Assembly: GCA_027946555.1 (NCBI GenBank)
Contig: JAPEVC010000047.1
Span: 62,001-126,000, forward strand
Origin: Gnomoniopsis sp. IMI 355080
Taxonomy: Eukaryota; Ascomycota; Sordariomycetes; Diaporthales; Gnomoniaceae
DNA: 64,000 nucleotides
Reading direction: 5' to 3'
Part shown: piece after piece, positions 46,162-58,106 of the stretch
Layout: each line of letters starts with the position of its first letter
How positions within the stretch are numbered: the first letter of the stretch is position 1
Notes under the pieces: model-generated
What the model saw: the letters and a program-made list of their open reading frames with translations, nothing else
The model's database searches: none
What the model was told of the DNA's origin: nothing
Translations under genes and position numbers: made by a program

Positions 46162-48355
46162 ATGTCATTCGAAAATATTACGCAAGGCTCTAAATCCACC
46201 ATGGATGTCCACGACCGGTTCAGAAACTGGCAAGACCGACTGCTACGGATACAGCTAAGACCGGACATGCCGCCTGAGCCGAAAGCTTTCGTTGAACAGA
46301 TCGCCAAGGCTGTTCAAGCCGCCTCGACGCTGTTCTGTGACACTACCCCGGTCTTGAGGGAGACTGGGGAGGTTGATCTGGACCATGAGGTGGCCTTTCG
46401 GGATCTGATGTATGTTGAGAAACAACGCAACGCCCTTTGGAACCTGTTGAACAATGTCGTAAATCCGGAGGAAAGCAAAATCACTATATATGACGAATGG
46501 TGGTCGGGTTATGCTCTCGGCACTTTATGGGAGATACGACGCGAAATTGCAGATGAGTTGGACAAGATGAGTGAGTTCGACGAGACCTGGATCCAGCGGC
46601 GAGTCTTCAATGACGCCATCCGACCATTCGCCAGGCCGCTTTCCATATACCACATTTCTATCGAGCTTTGGACCATGATTTTCGAGCAAGTCACCGGGGA
46701 GGAGGACAACGGCCCTCTCTGGCTTTTTTCGGACTACGTCGCAGGTGGTCGCAATCCTATTAAAGACATCCGCTTGGCGTGCCGTCTCTTCTGTGATGCG
46801 AGCTCTCATCTGTTGTTCCGCCGCGTTGATGTCGCTCTGCATCCCGACTCCTTGGAGCGCCTCGACCAAATCTCCCGCCACGGACTCTTCTCGGCGACTG
46901 TGCGCGCTATTCGCGTTGACCTCAGCGGCTACGACTATAGGAAAGATTTGATCGAGGACGAGTTGGAATTCATGTCGGCTTGCTTCACTGCTTGTCGCAA
47001 CTTGCTGCATGACCGCATGATGGCTCATCATGGTTTTCATCCAATTGACGAACGGAAGTTATTGGACTGGCAAGTGGGCCTTTCGGTGGGACAAACTGCG
47101 GAAGTGTTCGAAGGGCTAGTCGACACTATGGACGTGTGGCAAGATTACCTGAAATCGAAAGGCGCCAAACCTTCGCTCGATGGCGACGAAGTATCTGCTG
47201 ACTACCGCGCCGCTATACTTGCGGTACGTGAGTGCCATCAGGAGTACCGCAAACGCTTTCAAGACCAAGCTTACAGACACACGCATAGCTCTTACCTGGC
47301 CCGCTCTATTGCCGAGGCTATGGCGAGAATGCCCAACGTTGTGCGACTCTGTATGATTGATGAAATAAGACCCGCCAATTCTTTTGAAGTCCAACGTTTA
47401 TCAATTGGCACGCCGGTCGAAGATTGGGCGCAGGATCTGAAACGGCTGGTTCGCGAGCTAATGCTCGAGCCCAGCAGGACCTGGATGTAAGTATTTCATT
47501 CACTTGAACGTCACACATGTCTCTATTATACCATCCTTTCGTCGTACAGTAGGCTTAAAGGTTGCGGCTCTGATACAACATAGGGAATCACAATACAGTG
47601 AACAAAGCCACGCGCGCCCAGTAGGTCAGCTTCTTCACCTCATTCCGTTAGCGCTCCACCAGGCAGGCTTAGCGTTGCTTCACTTGGATGTTAAGATCTC
47701 TTGGAACCCGGAGACTATCTGGGAGTTAGATGCTGAAATCACCTCCGGTCTTCGTGCCCTGGGCAAGACGCTGAAGAGCTTCGAATATCACGGGCCGCCT
47801 GATTTTCCGCGGATTGATGCCAGCAGTATTCAGGAATACCTGAGCGCATTGGTGTCTGGGGCAAATCTTGAAAGGTTGGAAATCGCTTTCCTGCTAGAAA
47901 AGGCAGAGAGTATGTGCATTGGTCCGGTCCTAGCATCGCTATCGTCGGGTACAAAGTTACGATTTATAACGCTGCGCGACTGCTCCTTTCATCTGCATCA
48001 ATTGCAATCAGTCCTTCAGAATTGCACCCCCAACAAGATGATACTGGTCGCCTTGCACGGCACCAAATTGCAATCCGGTACCTGGGCTGACGCACTCGAC
48101 GCATTGCGGGAGGCTGCGCCAGATCGGACCACTGTGGCGTACGTGGATAGACCAGGGGGTGCGGAATGCGACAATATGTCCCGCGAACAGTACAACTTGA
48201 TCTTCCTATCCGGTTTTGATCAGCCATACAAACACAGCAAGGCCAACAAGTACATTTCAAGCTCGTTCTGCAATCACATACAGAACCCGCTTCGGCTTGA
48301 GCCAGTGGAAGACGGCCCTTCCCCCGCGGGACAAAACGCGAATAACGACACGTGA
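46162..48355 (+). CDS. F-box-like / leucine-rich hypothetical protein
   Basis: Exon 1 is 46162-47486 and exon 2 most likely 47584-48355 (698 residues); an acceptor 15 bases later (start 47599) also fits the frame. The frame upstream of 46162 begins at GTG, so the ATG of MSFENITQ is used. Around residues 155-240 an F-box-like segment appears (PLSIYHISIELWTMIFEQV... RLACRLFCDASSHLLFRRVDV). The C-terminal half has spaced leucines (LERLEIAFLL, LRFITLRDCSF, LHQLQSVLQNC) like degenerate LRRs. Such fungal families are large and mostly unstudied; some act as SCF ubiquitin ligase adaptors. Single-copy function unknown. Confidence 0.68.
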
Positions 48356-48776
48356 AGCGCCTAGGAGGTCAAGGAGGACTTCCAAGCACGACGAGGGCCT
48401 GAAATAGAGACAGTTCAAGCTTGTCTAATGCCTCGCGCCAACAGGTCGGGCATGCGGATCATCCGCGCCTATACTTCCAATTTTTCAACGGTCCCTACGA
48501 GTCGACTTGTGCTGCTCATTTTGAGAATTTCCCGTGTTCGAATAGAACGTAAACGGGCTATGGAGTGGAAAGATGGGTAGCAGATGCTGAAGCTCATATG
48601 AGACGAAGAGTGTGGGTGTTACTGTGATATAATTGTGTTATTCATCATTGAACGCCTATCCGAAAAATTCAGCCCATGTACAGCTCTAATCTGGTATATC
48701 TACTGGAAAGCAGCCATTGTTCGCCCCGAAATAATCACCCACGCAGATACTCGACTACCAATCTCGTTTTCCCTCG
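48356..48776. other. intergenic between convergent genes
   Basis: No gene recognised; should hold the 3' UTRs and terminators of both flanking genes. Confidence 0.5.
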
Positions 48777-49808
48777 TTAATATCTCACAGTCTCCATCGC
48801 CAGCTCCGCATCCGACGGCTCACCACTGGACAAGCCCTTCGCGCCGCGCATCTTCCTTGCGTATCCGGGCCTGCCCTCACCCGCAAACACAACCGCAGGA
48901 TCAACAGGCACAAAGACGCCGACAGCAACCACCATGATCGCCGCGTCCAGCCCAATGAAGTACCCCTCATGCGAGATGAGATATCCATGCCAGCCTTGCG
49001 CGAGCTCAATCGTCCGGTAGACACTACGGATGTAGATCATCACCGTGCTAATAACCAAGGCCATAAACACATACTGCATCCCTTTTGTCACCATGCCCCT
49101 GAACTCGCCCTGTGTGCGGAGTACCCGGACCAAGAAATCGACCATCAGCCCCACGAAGAGGGTCATGGTGAAGAGCTGAAAGGCAATACCAGCGACCATG
49201 ATGTGTGTGCCCAGCTCCATATCGCTGTTTGTGTCCGCCATACTCGCCTTGGCGCCACCGATGGCCTGGACGATCAAAGACCCGACGTCGCAACTGCAGA
49301 AGATGATGGCGTACCACTTGGCGGAAATGATAGACGAGCGCGGACCGAGGTCGAGGATGAGCTTGCCTAGGAGGACGTAGAGCGCGGCAGAGAAGAAGAC
49401 GGGGGCGATGATCAGGGTGACCTCTTGCGACATGAAGGCGTTGCCATTGTAAGGGCATTTGCCACTGTACGCGCGAGCGGCCCAGCCAATGAGTTCAGCT
49501 AAAGTAAGAAGATGTCAGAGTTTTTGATTGATTATGATAGAATGAGCAGGTTAGTCTCGAATCCGCATGGATCGGAACGTACTCAAGGCTCCCAGAGCAA
49601 GCAGGATGGATGTCGTTGCTCGCAGGCGGACTGATTGGAAGGTGTGGTAGAAGAACGGAATGGCGAAAAGGATACTGAAAAGAACCCCTGCGGCGAAGGA
49701 GGGAACATATCCATATGACGGGTCGATGTCAGACCTATACGGATAACACGAGGCCTGCTTCATAGCATCCAGCTCATCGAGATATGCCTGGGTATGATTG
49801 GAAGTCAT
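48777..49808 (-). CDS. RTA1-like lipid-translocating membrane protein
   Basis: Two exons, 49808-49583 and 49498-48777 (315 residues), GTACGT donor and TTTAG acceptor. Seven hydrophobic helices are visible, beginning VPSFAAGVLFSILFAIPFFYH. RTA1-family marks are YNGNAFMSQEVTLIIAPVFFSAALYVLLGKLI, WYAIIFCSCDVGSLIVQAIGG and the late RSVYRTIELAQGWHGYLISHEG. These fungal-specific plasma-membrane proteins relate to Rsb1 (sphingoid base export) and Rta1 (7-aminocholesterol resistance). The C-terminal 40 residues are polar and cytosolic. The family call is firm; the ligand or substrate is unknown. Confidence 0.88.
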
Positions 49809-51731
49809 GTTGACTGTGAAGTTGTCGCTTCTTTCTTATAACGCTTTAGTAGGATTTTGTTTGATAATGGGTGTGCGACCTTTGGCGAAGTGAATGAAGA
49901 TCGCAAGTATCTTGCCTAGGTAGGTAATGTGTAACTTGTAGGTGAATCAGATTCCTCCGTCTACTTGCAAATACAGGGCGGACAAAAGCATGTCCTTATA
50001 CTTTGCTTCGTTCCTATTCTTTCTTCACCGGAATCCATGACAGCAGCATACGCAACCACTTTGCTACTTACAAGCCACTCAGCACCATGTCAGACTCCCG
50101 AAATTGCCGGGTCCTTTCCAGACGACAAAGTTTGGAGGCTGAGCCACTTGCAGCAGGTGAGACAGGATTCATACGATGAGGCCTGATACTGTCCGGGCGC
50201 TAAGGAGAACTATTTCTATACACTATCCTAGTCCCGATAAGGAACAAGTGAGATTCCGTAGGGTTGATTGAAGAATCCAGATTGTGCCCTGATCTAGCAC
50301 GAGGGAAGCAAATACGAAGCACTCGAAGGATGCATGCGGTGGCTGTGTCAAGGAGTGAGCATTTCAGCTGTCAACCTACTGCAGGATAATCCGTCGGAAT
50401 TTTCGAAAATTACCGTTCTCCTGATTTTCGAAACGACGAGGTAGATGTAATTGATACTCTTCTTGTGAGCATTCAATAACGCTTGGCTATAACCTGCGTC
50501 ACCACTAAGCGATCTGCGCGCCGGGCCATTGTGTGACCTTCAGCCGGGAAAGGAAGGCTTGATTCAGCTGAGATCGCATTCGCACATTGAACGGTGGGAT
50601 GTTCGTCCGCGGACCGGACTTTGCTGACCCGTCATCCGCGGGCCGGAGATTCTAAACGAACAACAAAGCCGGTCTCTGCTTATCGTTTATTATCAACGGA
50701 TCATGTAGGAGTAATCAATCTAGACCTGATTTGCGCGCGGCCTGCGAGGCTCGAAGGCCGGATTGGAATGCATTCAACTGACGTGAGCATGGTACTAGGA
50801 CACTTGGTATTTAATCAGTATGTTTAGAACTCTGCCTGATGAACATGGCCTGTACGAGAGACTAAGTTGCTGAAGCCCTTAAGTGAAAATATACCCCCAG
50901 AAGCCCATCTGGAAGGGAGAATAACCTGTAAACGCCACTGAGGCTTGCAAAGCTAATGCAGACCTACAGACTACAGCGACGCCATTGTGCGCTCAACTTT
51001 TTTTGGGGTCTAATAAGACTTCACTCTCCCAAAAGTACCGATTATTTTTCGCGGATGATAGATACCGTTGACTTCTATAAGAGGGCCTGAAGTAAGGATA
51101 TAACGCATAGCTTGCGAGCTGGCACAATTAAAGGTGTTGGCAGGCTTATATCGCGCGTTCACACTTCACAAACTCTGGCAGATCTTGAGAATGATTTGGT
51201 TTCTGTGTCTCCGATTCCCCCTCTCCCCCCGATTTTTTCCCACCCCCCAAAACACACTTCGCAATTTGCTCTGGCTTTGAACGTTGATGCTGGTGATTCA
51301 CTGACACAACGGTCGTTAGACTTCATTATGATGACCTCTAGCTGTGTGTCTGGCTAGGACGATGACTACCAGTAATTCCTCAGCCTCTATCAATGCCCAA
51401 ATCTCCGGCCATGAAGGGATTGGCATTGTGACATTTGGAAAGTACAGACCAGCAAACCTGGCCATGGCTCTTCGGAGCTGATAGAAGGTTAATTCAAAAT
51501 CAAGCTCTCTCCAAACTGGAGATAGGGCGGCAGAACAGTACACTCATGTCATTGTGCGGTTTTGAATCAATTATGCATTCCCGGAAATCGTAACCCCTCG
51601 ATTATGCAATGCTTGACGCCGAAGGAAAGCACAGATAGTACACTCGGCCAGACCACCGGACTCCCGACTGGCGGTTGAGACCAAGATCATCATGGATAGT
51701 ATGAAGGTCGTCCCAAATTCACAGTCATCCC
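49809..51731. other. intergenic
   Basis: About 1.9 kb without a recognised gene. A GCCTAGGTAGGTA element sits at 49914-49926 just upstream of the RTA1 gene. Two TTTTCGAAA-type short inverted elements occur near 50399-50432. Confidence 0.5.
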
Positions 51732-52197
51732 TTACATCTGATTGACCTTCTCCTTGGCCTTTCCTTTCAGCTCGCCAGCCTTCTCCTCAGCGGTGCCCTG
51801 CGCGGACGCAGCACTGCCCTTAGCCTGACCCTTCAGCTCCGCAGCCTTGCCCTGTGCCTCGCCAGTCAACTCGGATGCCTTGCCCTTCGTCTTGCCGATG
51901 ATAGGAGCGGCAGCGTCCTTGACCTTGTCCTTGGCCTCGACTACATGGAACGTCAGCTTCTAAAAATGAAAAGTGTCTTCATATGAGGTATGGGTGTAAC
52001 GCACCACCAGCATCGATGCCGTCGACAATCTTGTCGCTCACGGCACGGTCGACGTTCTTCAGGGCGTCCTTGCCAGCATCGACAACGTTCTTGCGCAGAT
52101 ATACCGAGCTTGTGAAGGTTGCGCGGGGTACAGTGGTGAAGCGCGTGCGGGAGAGGGTTGCCATGCGGCGAGTGGTCATCTCGGTAAGGAAAGACAT
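51732..52197 (-). CDS. small LEA-like protein, probably mitochondrial
   Basis: Two exons, 52197-52005 and 51940-51732 (133 residues), intron GTGCGT...GTAG of 64 bp. The N-terminal 35 residues are rich in Arg, Ser and Thr and nearly free of acids (TRRMATLSRTRFTTVPRATF), a good mitochondrial presequence. The rest is hydrophilic, Ala/Lys/Glu-rich, with degenerate 11-residue repeats around GKASELTGEAQGKAAEL and GELKGKAKEKV, typical of LEA or CsbD-like stress proteins that are disordered in water and fold as helices on drying or at membranes. Start chosen at the ATG of MSFLTEM; upstream codons lack ATG. Confidence 0.75.
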
Positions 52198-53975
52198 GTT
52201 TGCTGTATTGTGGTTTTCGAGGTTGTGTGATGTGAAGGTAGTGAAGCGGAAGTTGCTCTTCTGTTGGTTGGGGATTTTGTAGGCTCGTAGAGTATTCAGA
52301 GCGTTTTTAGCTTGAGAATAGTTTAGATTGGGGAAGAAGACTCGAAAGAGAGGTAGCAAGCGAAGTACAAAATAAGGTCGGTTCGAGTTGAGGTTATAGA
52401 CAATGATCGAGGGATGATGTCATGTTACCAGGGCGGCACGAAATATGAAGCTAGGAATGCACACCACATATGACGTTGGTTGGAACAGCTGTCCCGAAAT
52501 GGTGCGAGATCATCAGTCTTCAGATGAAATGGGAGCTCTCCAATTGATTTCGTTACAAGAGCTTGCTGTTCTGTACCTGTCGATTGACGCCACGGGATCA
52601 TTGCCCTGACTTCTGTGCCGTGAAGCTCCAGAGACAAAATACCTACCTAGGTACCCTAATCAAGCACGTATGAACTGACCGTGAGACTGCCATACGATTC
52701 CTAGGTACCTAGATAAATAGAGCACTCCTCCTCGACACCGAGAATGATCGTGCAGGCTTTCCGAGTGTCCACATGCGCCACTACTGACGGCACACTCAAA
52801 GACAATGCTCTCCGACTCAGCTTGGCCCCGGCCAATTCATAGCCCGGCCACAGGCTTGGTTTCCCGCGACAGCATAGAGGTGAAGGTCATAGAAGGCTGC
52901 TCGACCTCCGGTCTCTCGAGCAAGCGCCATAATGTATTGACGCAGGCCCATGGCCAAGCAAGAGCAGTTCTCTGTAGCTCTGGTGGGACTGCTTCGACCG
53001 AGGAGTATAGTACACGAGAGCGCCAGGTCCTAGTAGCGCTTCCTCCCTGAACCCAGGCCTGATATGGTCTCAGCGCCGTCTTGCTCTTCTTATTCATTAA
53101 AGCCGAAGCGCCACAAGATCATCACTAAGCTGGCATAAGTTATATTGCGTTTGCAACCAAGTTGTCCAAGCTCAAAGACAGCTTGCTTAAAGGCAACGTG
53201 GTTGGTCCTTCAAGTTTGTAAGGCGAGGAGTGCTTCCCCAGGAGGCTTCGGTTGTCTCGTTGGTTTTATGCAGTGTTCGTGCTGTGAACAAAGTGTTGAA
53301 CACATGTATTTACAGGGGTGCGTTTCGTAGCACCGAACCGAATGTCACTCAAAGAACACTGCTTTAGTCCTGAAGCCATTAAGTAGTTCATGATGCCAGA
53401 AGACGTTTCTGCAACACCGAACCCACGATCAAAGCGTTGTATCGATTGATGGTCTTGAACGGACAGGCGCCTGGGCATATCTTGATACAAGTTGGCCTGA
53501 AGAACTACCTACCTAGGTAGGTAGTAATTCACCAAGCCTGAAGCCGAAATTTCAAAATTGTTGGTACGGCTTCAGACAACTCACGCTGCCAGAACATACC
53601 ATTTCTGTCGTCCCTTGAGTCGTGGGAGGCGACGCTCAGTGTTGTGTCCTTGTACAAGTCTGCCATGAGAGCCCACAAACCTGGCACGCTGTGAAACCTC
53701 GGAGCAAACTGGGAGAGGTGGCTGAAATGGAGGAAACTTTTGGCCGGTATTTAGCCATTTGTTTTGTCAACCGGAGCTCCTAACGGACTGTAACTTTGCT
53801 CCAGAGCACGAGTCCCATACGTAATAGTGTAGCCCGATTATCGCATGGCATCTAAGTGTCTTTTCGTGGCCATTGGGATGTGAGCCAGAATACATTTCCA
53901 GATCAAAGTGACAGTACCCGCTTGGACTCTCACCGATGAATCTCGTCATAGGCTCTATTTCAGGAAGCTGCGGGC
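52198..53975. other. intergenic with palindromic motifs
   Basis: No gene recognised. Holds TACCTAGGTA at 52644-52653, a CCTAGGTACCTAG element at 52700-52712 and the 22-bp palindrome at 53504-53525. Confidence 0.5.
53504..53525. repeat. perfect 22-bp palindrome of the TACCTAGGTA family
   Basis: The half-site ACTACCTACCT is followed directly by its reverse complement AGGTAGGTAGT. Its core TACCTAGGTA recurs at 12602, 13844, 14628, 24436, 52644, 56544 and 56570, always outside coding exons. Confidence 0.85.
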
Positions 53976-55069
53976 TTATTTACCCTGGAACACAGGTTTC
54001 CTCTTCTCTCCAAACGCTCGCAATGCCTCATTACGATCCTCAGTCTTCACGACTCTCTCATACATTGCATTCTCCACACTCTCATGAGGCCTCTGGACGG
54101 CCTGCAGCGCCGCTCGCACCGCGATTGGCCCGCCCTCACAAATTGCACCAGCCAGATTGACACTCTCACTCAAGACGTCCTTCCTCGCCAGACTCAGCAG
54201 CTTGCCCTGCGCAGTCTTGTCCCCGTCCTTCAACGCCTTGGCGTCATCTTCGGTTTCGGGCAAGACCTCGACAAGACGGTCTGCAATGCCCAAAAAGTAG
54301 GCCTCGGGTCCACCTATCCTCCGCCCAGTCAGGATCAGGTCACGTGCGCGGCCGATGCCAATCAGCGAGGGGAGGCGGTGCGTGCCACCGGCGCCGGGGA
54401 TTATGCCCAATCGCGTCTCGGGTAGACCAACGACGGCATTCGACGAGAGCACGCGGAAGTGTGTGGAAAGGGCGAGCTCGAGGCCGCCGCCGAGAGCGAC
54501 GGAGGAGATAGCGGAGATGGTAGGGATGAGTAGGGCGGCAAGGTTGGTGAGGGTGGCACGGAGAAGAGTTAGAAAGGCCTCGGTTCTGCAGAAGGGAAAA
54601 TTAGCTGGGATACACTACGACTGGCCGGGACATAGCAACGACTAGAGACGACTCACTCTTCTGGCGAAAACCCCCTCCGCTCCTTTAGGTCCGCCCCCGC
54701 ACAGAAAGAGCTATCCACCGCACTCGCTACAATCAGCGCCCTCGTAGGGCCCCTCTCATCCGCGCCCGCAACGCCGCCAAACCGCTTGTTCCAGCTGCTG
54801 GACGGGAGCTCCTCGCCCGTCGACGCGTCGTATTGTGAGTGGACGTCATCAACCTCGCTTCGGAGCGTCTGAAGAAGGGCACGAGATATGGCATTCCGTG
54901 CAGAGGGCCTGTTGAGCTCGAGAATACGAATATGACCAGTGTTGGGCGCGGGAAGGTTCGTGACGCGGATGAGTGGTTCTTCGGAGGTAGTAGAGGAGTA
55001 AAAGCGGGCGGGAGGTGTGGAGAGGAGGGTTCGCCTTGGTAGGCGGCGAAATACTGGCCGCGGACGCAT
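53976..55069 (-). CDS. mitochondrial enoyl-CoA hydratase/isomerase (AUH, methylglutaconyl-CoA hydratase type)
   Basis: Two exons, 55069-54657 and 54585-53976 (340 residues), GTGAGT donor and CTGCAG acceptor. The N-terminus MRPRPVFRRLPRRTLLSTPP is Arg-rich and acid-free, a mitochondrial presequence; the upstream open frame has an ATG further out, but this start fits the targeting signal. Crotonase marks are in order: LELNRPSARNAIS, FCAGADLKERRG (first oxyanion loop), ALGGGLELAL (second), then LPETRLGIIPGAGGTHRLP with the catalytic-type Glu region. The protein resembles AUH, which hydrates 3-methylglutaconyl-CoA in leucine breakdown. Another short-chain enoyl-CoA hydratase role remains possible. 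Confidence 0.86.
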
Positions 55070-56543
55070 TTTAGAGTGGAATTGAGTGCTGAGGTCGTCG
55101 TTGAAGGGTCGGACGAGGAGGGAACTCTGACTATGAACCTCGATATTGTCGAACTCGGGATGCTGTGACGTCGGCTCATTATCTTCGGAAAGAAGCGGGT
55201 ACTTGCGGCCCGAGCCTGACGACAAGGGTTGTCCTTGCATCCGATCAAGGACAGTAACTACAATCCACAACGAGACATTTCGAATGGTTGCCAATTGGCA
55301 AGTTACGAAGCCTCTTGATTCGATCCTTCATAATTTTGGCGTCATTCATGTCAGTGTCAAATCCTCCATTTATCTCGCGTGGCTGAGATTCATGGCCAGA
55401 GCCTCATAATCAACTCGTCCATCATGCCGCGCATCCGTCGTTGACCACCATCTACTTGTCTTCCTCGCCCAACTCCGTAGTTTTCCCAGGCTCGGTGGTG
55501 ACTAGCACGTACAGACTGTACAGTATGATTGGAGAATGATGAGCTTCGATGAAACAGTGAACAATCATTGCATGTGGATGCATCGCCTGGGTAGTAGGTG
55601 TTGCAATATCACGACTCGCTGTCGGCATAAATATCCCATACATGTCCAGGGAGTCCGATACATAGAACAATATTGAATATACATAAATGCCTTCTACAGC
55701 ATGTACAGCATGAAATTGTCAAGATTGTCACCGATCAATTCGAATCATGGTCAATTCTATGTACAGGCCCTATAAGACCTATGCTCTGTCTGGGTGTCCC
55801 AACACTCCCGGTCCATCGTCCCAAGAGAGTTGGAAGGCGACTGTTGTAAAATTGAATCATCATCTCGAACGCAATCGCGAGGCCTAAAACAATGTTCTGC
55901 ACATAGGATCAGGTCTATCACCTCGGCAAATTCACAAGCATGGTCAGTTCCCAGGGTTTCGTCTGGTACCAAGACTCGACATAATAAGGTTGAAATACGG
56001 GATGATACATGTCCATGCTACTCAGTATTATCATGTAAACCTAGGTATCACTCTGTTTTGTATTCAAAATGGAGCATAATATCATGATGAAACGGTGTTC
56101 TTGGTGAACAGTCTTGACGTTGATGATACATGACAAGGCCGTGAAGATTAAGCAGCCTGTCATGTCTAATATGACGGAAATCGTTGTACTTATTGAGCTT
56201 ACTTGTCAGTACGATCTGCAAAGATATTCAAGGCTCACATCAATAGTCCACAAGTTGACCGACAGGGCCTCAACTTCGATGAGTGAGCTCAGCATGTCCT
56301 GTAGATGGTTCCTATGCCACTGGAACATCTTGCTGCGATCTGTACCTTTTTTGGTGCAATATTAACGTCATCAATATCTCATCCCTTCGATTCGTTCAAT
56401 TTTACCATGCAGCACTTATGCTCTTCTCCCACTACGCTCAGGGTCTATCTGTCTCGGACATATCATATAACGAAGAATGCCATGGAACGCCCATTTTTAG
56501 TTTGGAAGCTGGACCAACAACTTCGCCAACGAATGACGGCGCG

Positions 56544-56579
56544 TACCTAGGTAGCCACATGAAGATCCGTACCTAGGTA
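56544..56579. repeat. pair of TACCTAGGTA palindromes
   Basis: Two exact copies (56544-56553 and 56570-56579) separated by 16 bases; a related ACCTAGGTA lies at 56040. Confidence 0.8.
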
Positions 56580-58081
56580 TGAAACCCAAAATGCAATTAT
56601 TTCGAGTGAGCGCAAGCACATGTGATACCAGCAATCAAAACCCGTGGATTCAAGATTCTCACCACTGGGAACCGCGCCAAGAGGAGATCAGCAAAGCTCA
56701 GATACCAAGCCTACAGGGAAAATGACTTGAATTGCCAAAGCTACAATACAACTGCTACAGCTACGTTACAATCCCTTGATAATCGTCTTCAAGGAAGTGT
56801 TTGAACGTTCCCAATGCGGTTTCGATTCAAGACATGCCTTGCATTAGTCCTTCAAGTATTGGGGAAAACCAAGAGTCGGAGCTGAGAGACACTATTATAG
56901 TAGCATGTATGCTGTAAATCTGTCACGTACTAGTTGATCACGTACTAGGACTGCCATTCGGACGCCCGGGCGTAATAATTGATGCTAGGGGGTTCGCACA
57001 GACACATTCAAAAGTGCTATCACGGACCCTCGGCTTCCTCGGCTTCTGGCGATTCGGTTATAGTGGACAGCACCTGCTGGAGGAAACTACCAGTCCATCC
57101 TTGGACATTTGGGTTTAGATAGTAAATCTGCGGGTCTTGACGTCAAATACTATATAGACCGGAGTTATCTAGTCGCTTAAGCTTGTAATTGAGGGAGGAT
57201 TGGCCAGACTAGCCACAGAAACCGTAAGGTAGAGCGGAAGAATGGTGTAGAGCATGCAAGACTGCCTTGTGAGCTTGTGTGTAATAAGCGATATATCCCC
57301 ACAAGCTTCAGTCAGCACGCGCTTCGGCGCGCCATCGGCATTCACGGGACAACGCCATGCATGTATTGAGAGTACTATGGTAGCAACAAGCAAAATCCGC
57401 GGACTGGCGTCATTCTCCCGCTGCGCCAGGAGTCTGTCATCAAACAGACTTTCCAGTTACTCGGATAGCCCCCGCCAGTGCAGGTTGCCGCTAAAACAAA
57501 CGGCGGCCTCCAGGCCTCTCAGCAAGGGTGCGATCACCAGCCCGGGCGTTGTTCTTTCCCCACGAGGCCCCACCATTTTTTGTTTCATCTTGCAAGGCAC
57601 AGGCTCCATTGTCCCTGTGTCAAGCGGTACCACGCGACAGCTGTTGAACGATGATCAGCAATTCGCTTGTGTTACAGACCTTCACTTTGTCGGTAAGCCC
57701 AGCGAATGGCCGAACGTCTCCATGGCAGCGCAGCGAAAAGATCAAACCTTTCCCCCCGTGATGCTGTTGATGCCGCTTAAGCTCGAGTCACAACGAGAAA
57801 CTTTGTCATTCAGTCAAAAAGTCGGTCCGTCACTAAAATGAAGAATGGAGCTTTGACACGAGGACCAAATCTCCGATCTCCCCGCGATTCCCGGGCACCC
57901 GCCCGCTGTGGACCCACTCCTGTCGACACGTTGGACGGCCGGCGGCGGTTGCAGCTGGTTGGCCATCCATAGCTCGAAGCAGCTGGGCCGCTGGAGTACG
58001 ACCAACGCCATGGCCAGAGGAAGAGCAGCCTGGCTGTAAGCATTGCTTTGTTTGCTGACTGCACCATGCAAGAAGATAGAA

Positions 58082-58106
58082 TACACACACACATACACAC
58101 ACACAT
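58082..58106 (+). repeat. CA microsatellite
   Basis: Interrupted (CA)n run with one TA interruption in the gene-poor region. Confidence 0.8.

Noticed and set aside
57254..57841. 195-codon plus-strand frame
   Set aside because: Has an ATG but no recognisable domain, Ser/Pro-biased composition and no intron support; could be chance in a gene-poor tract.
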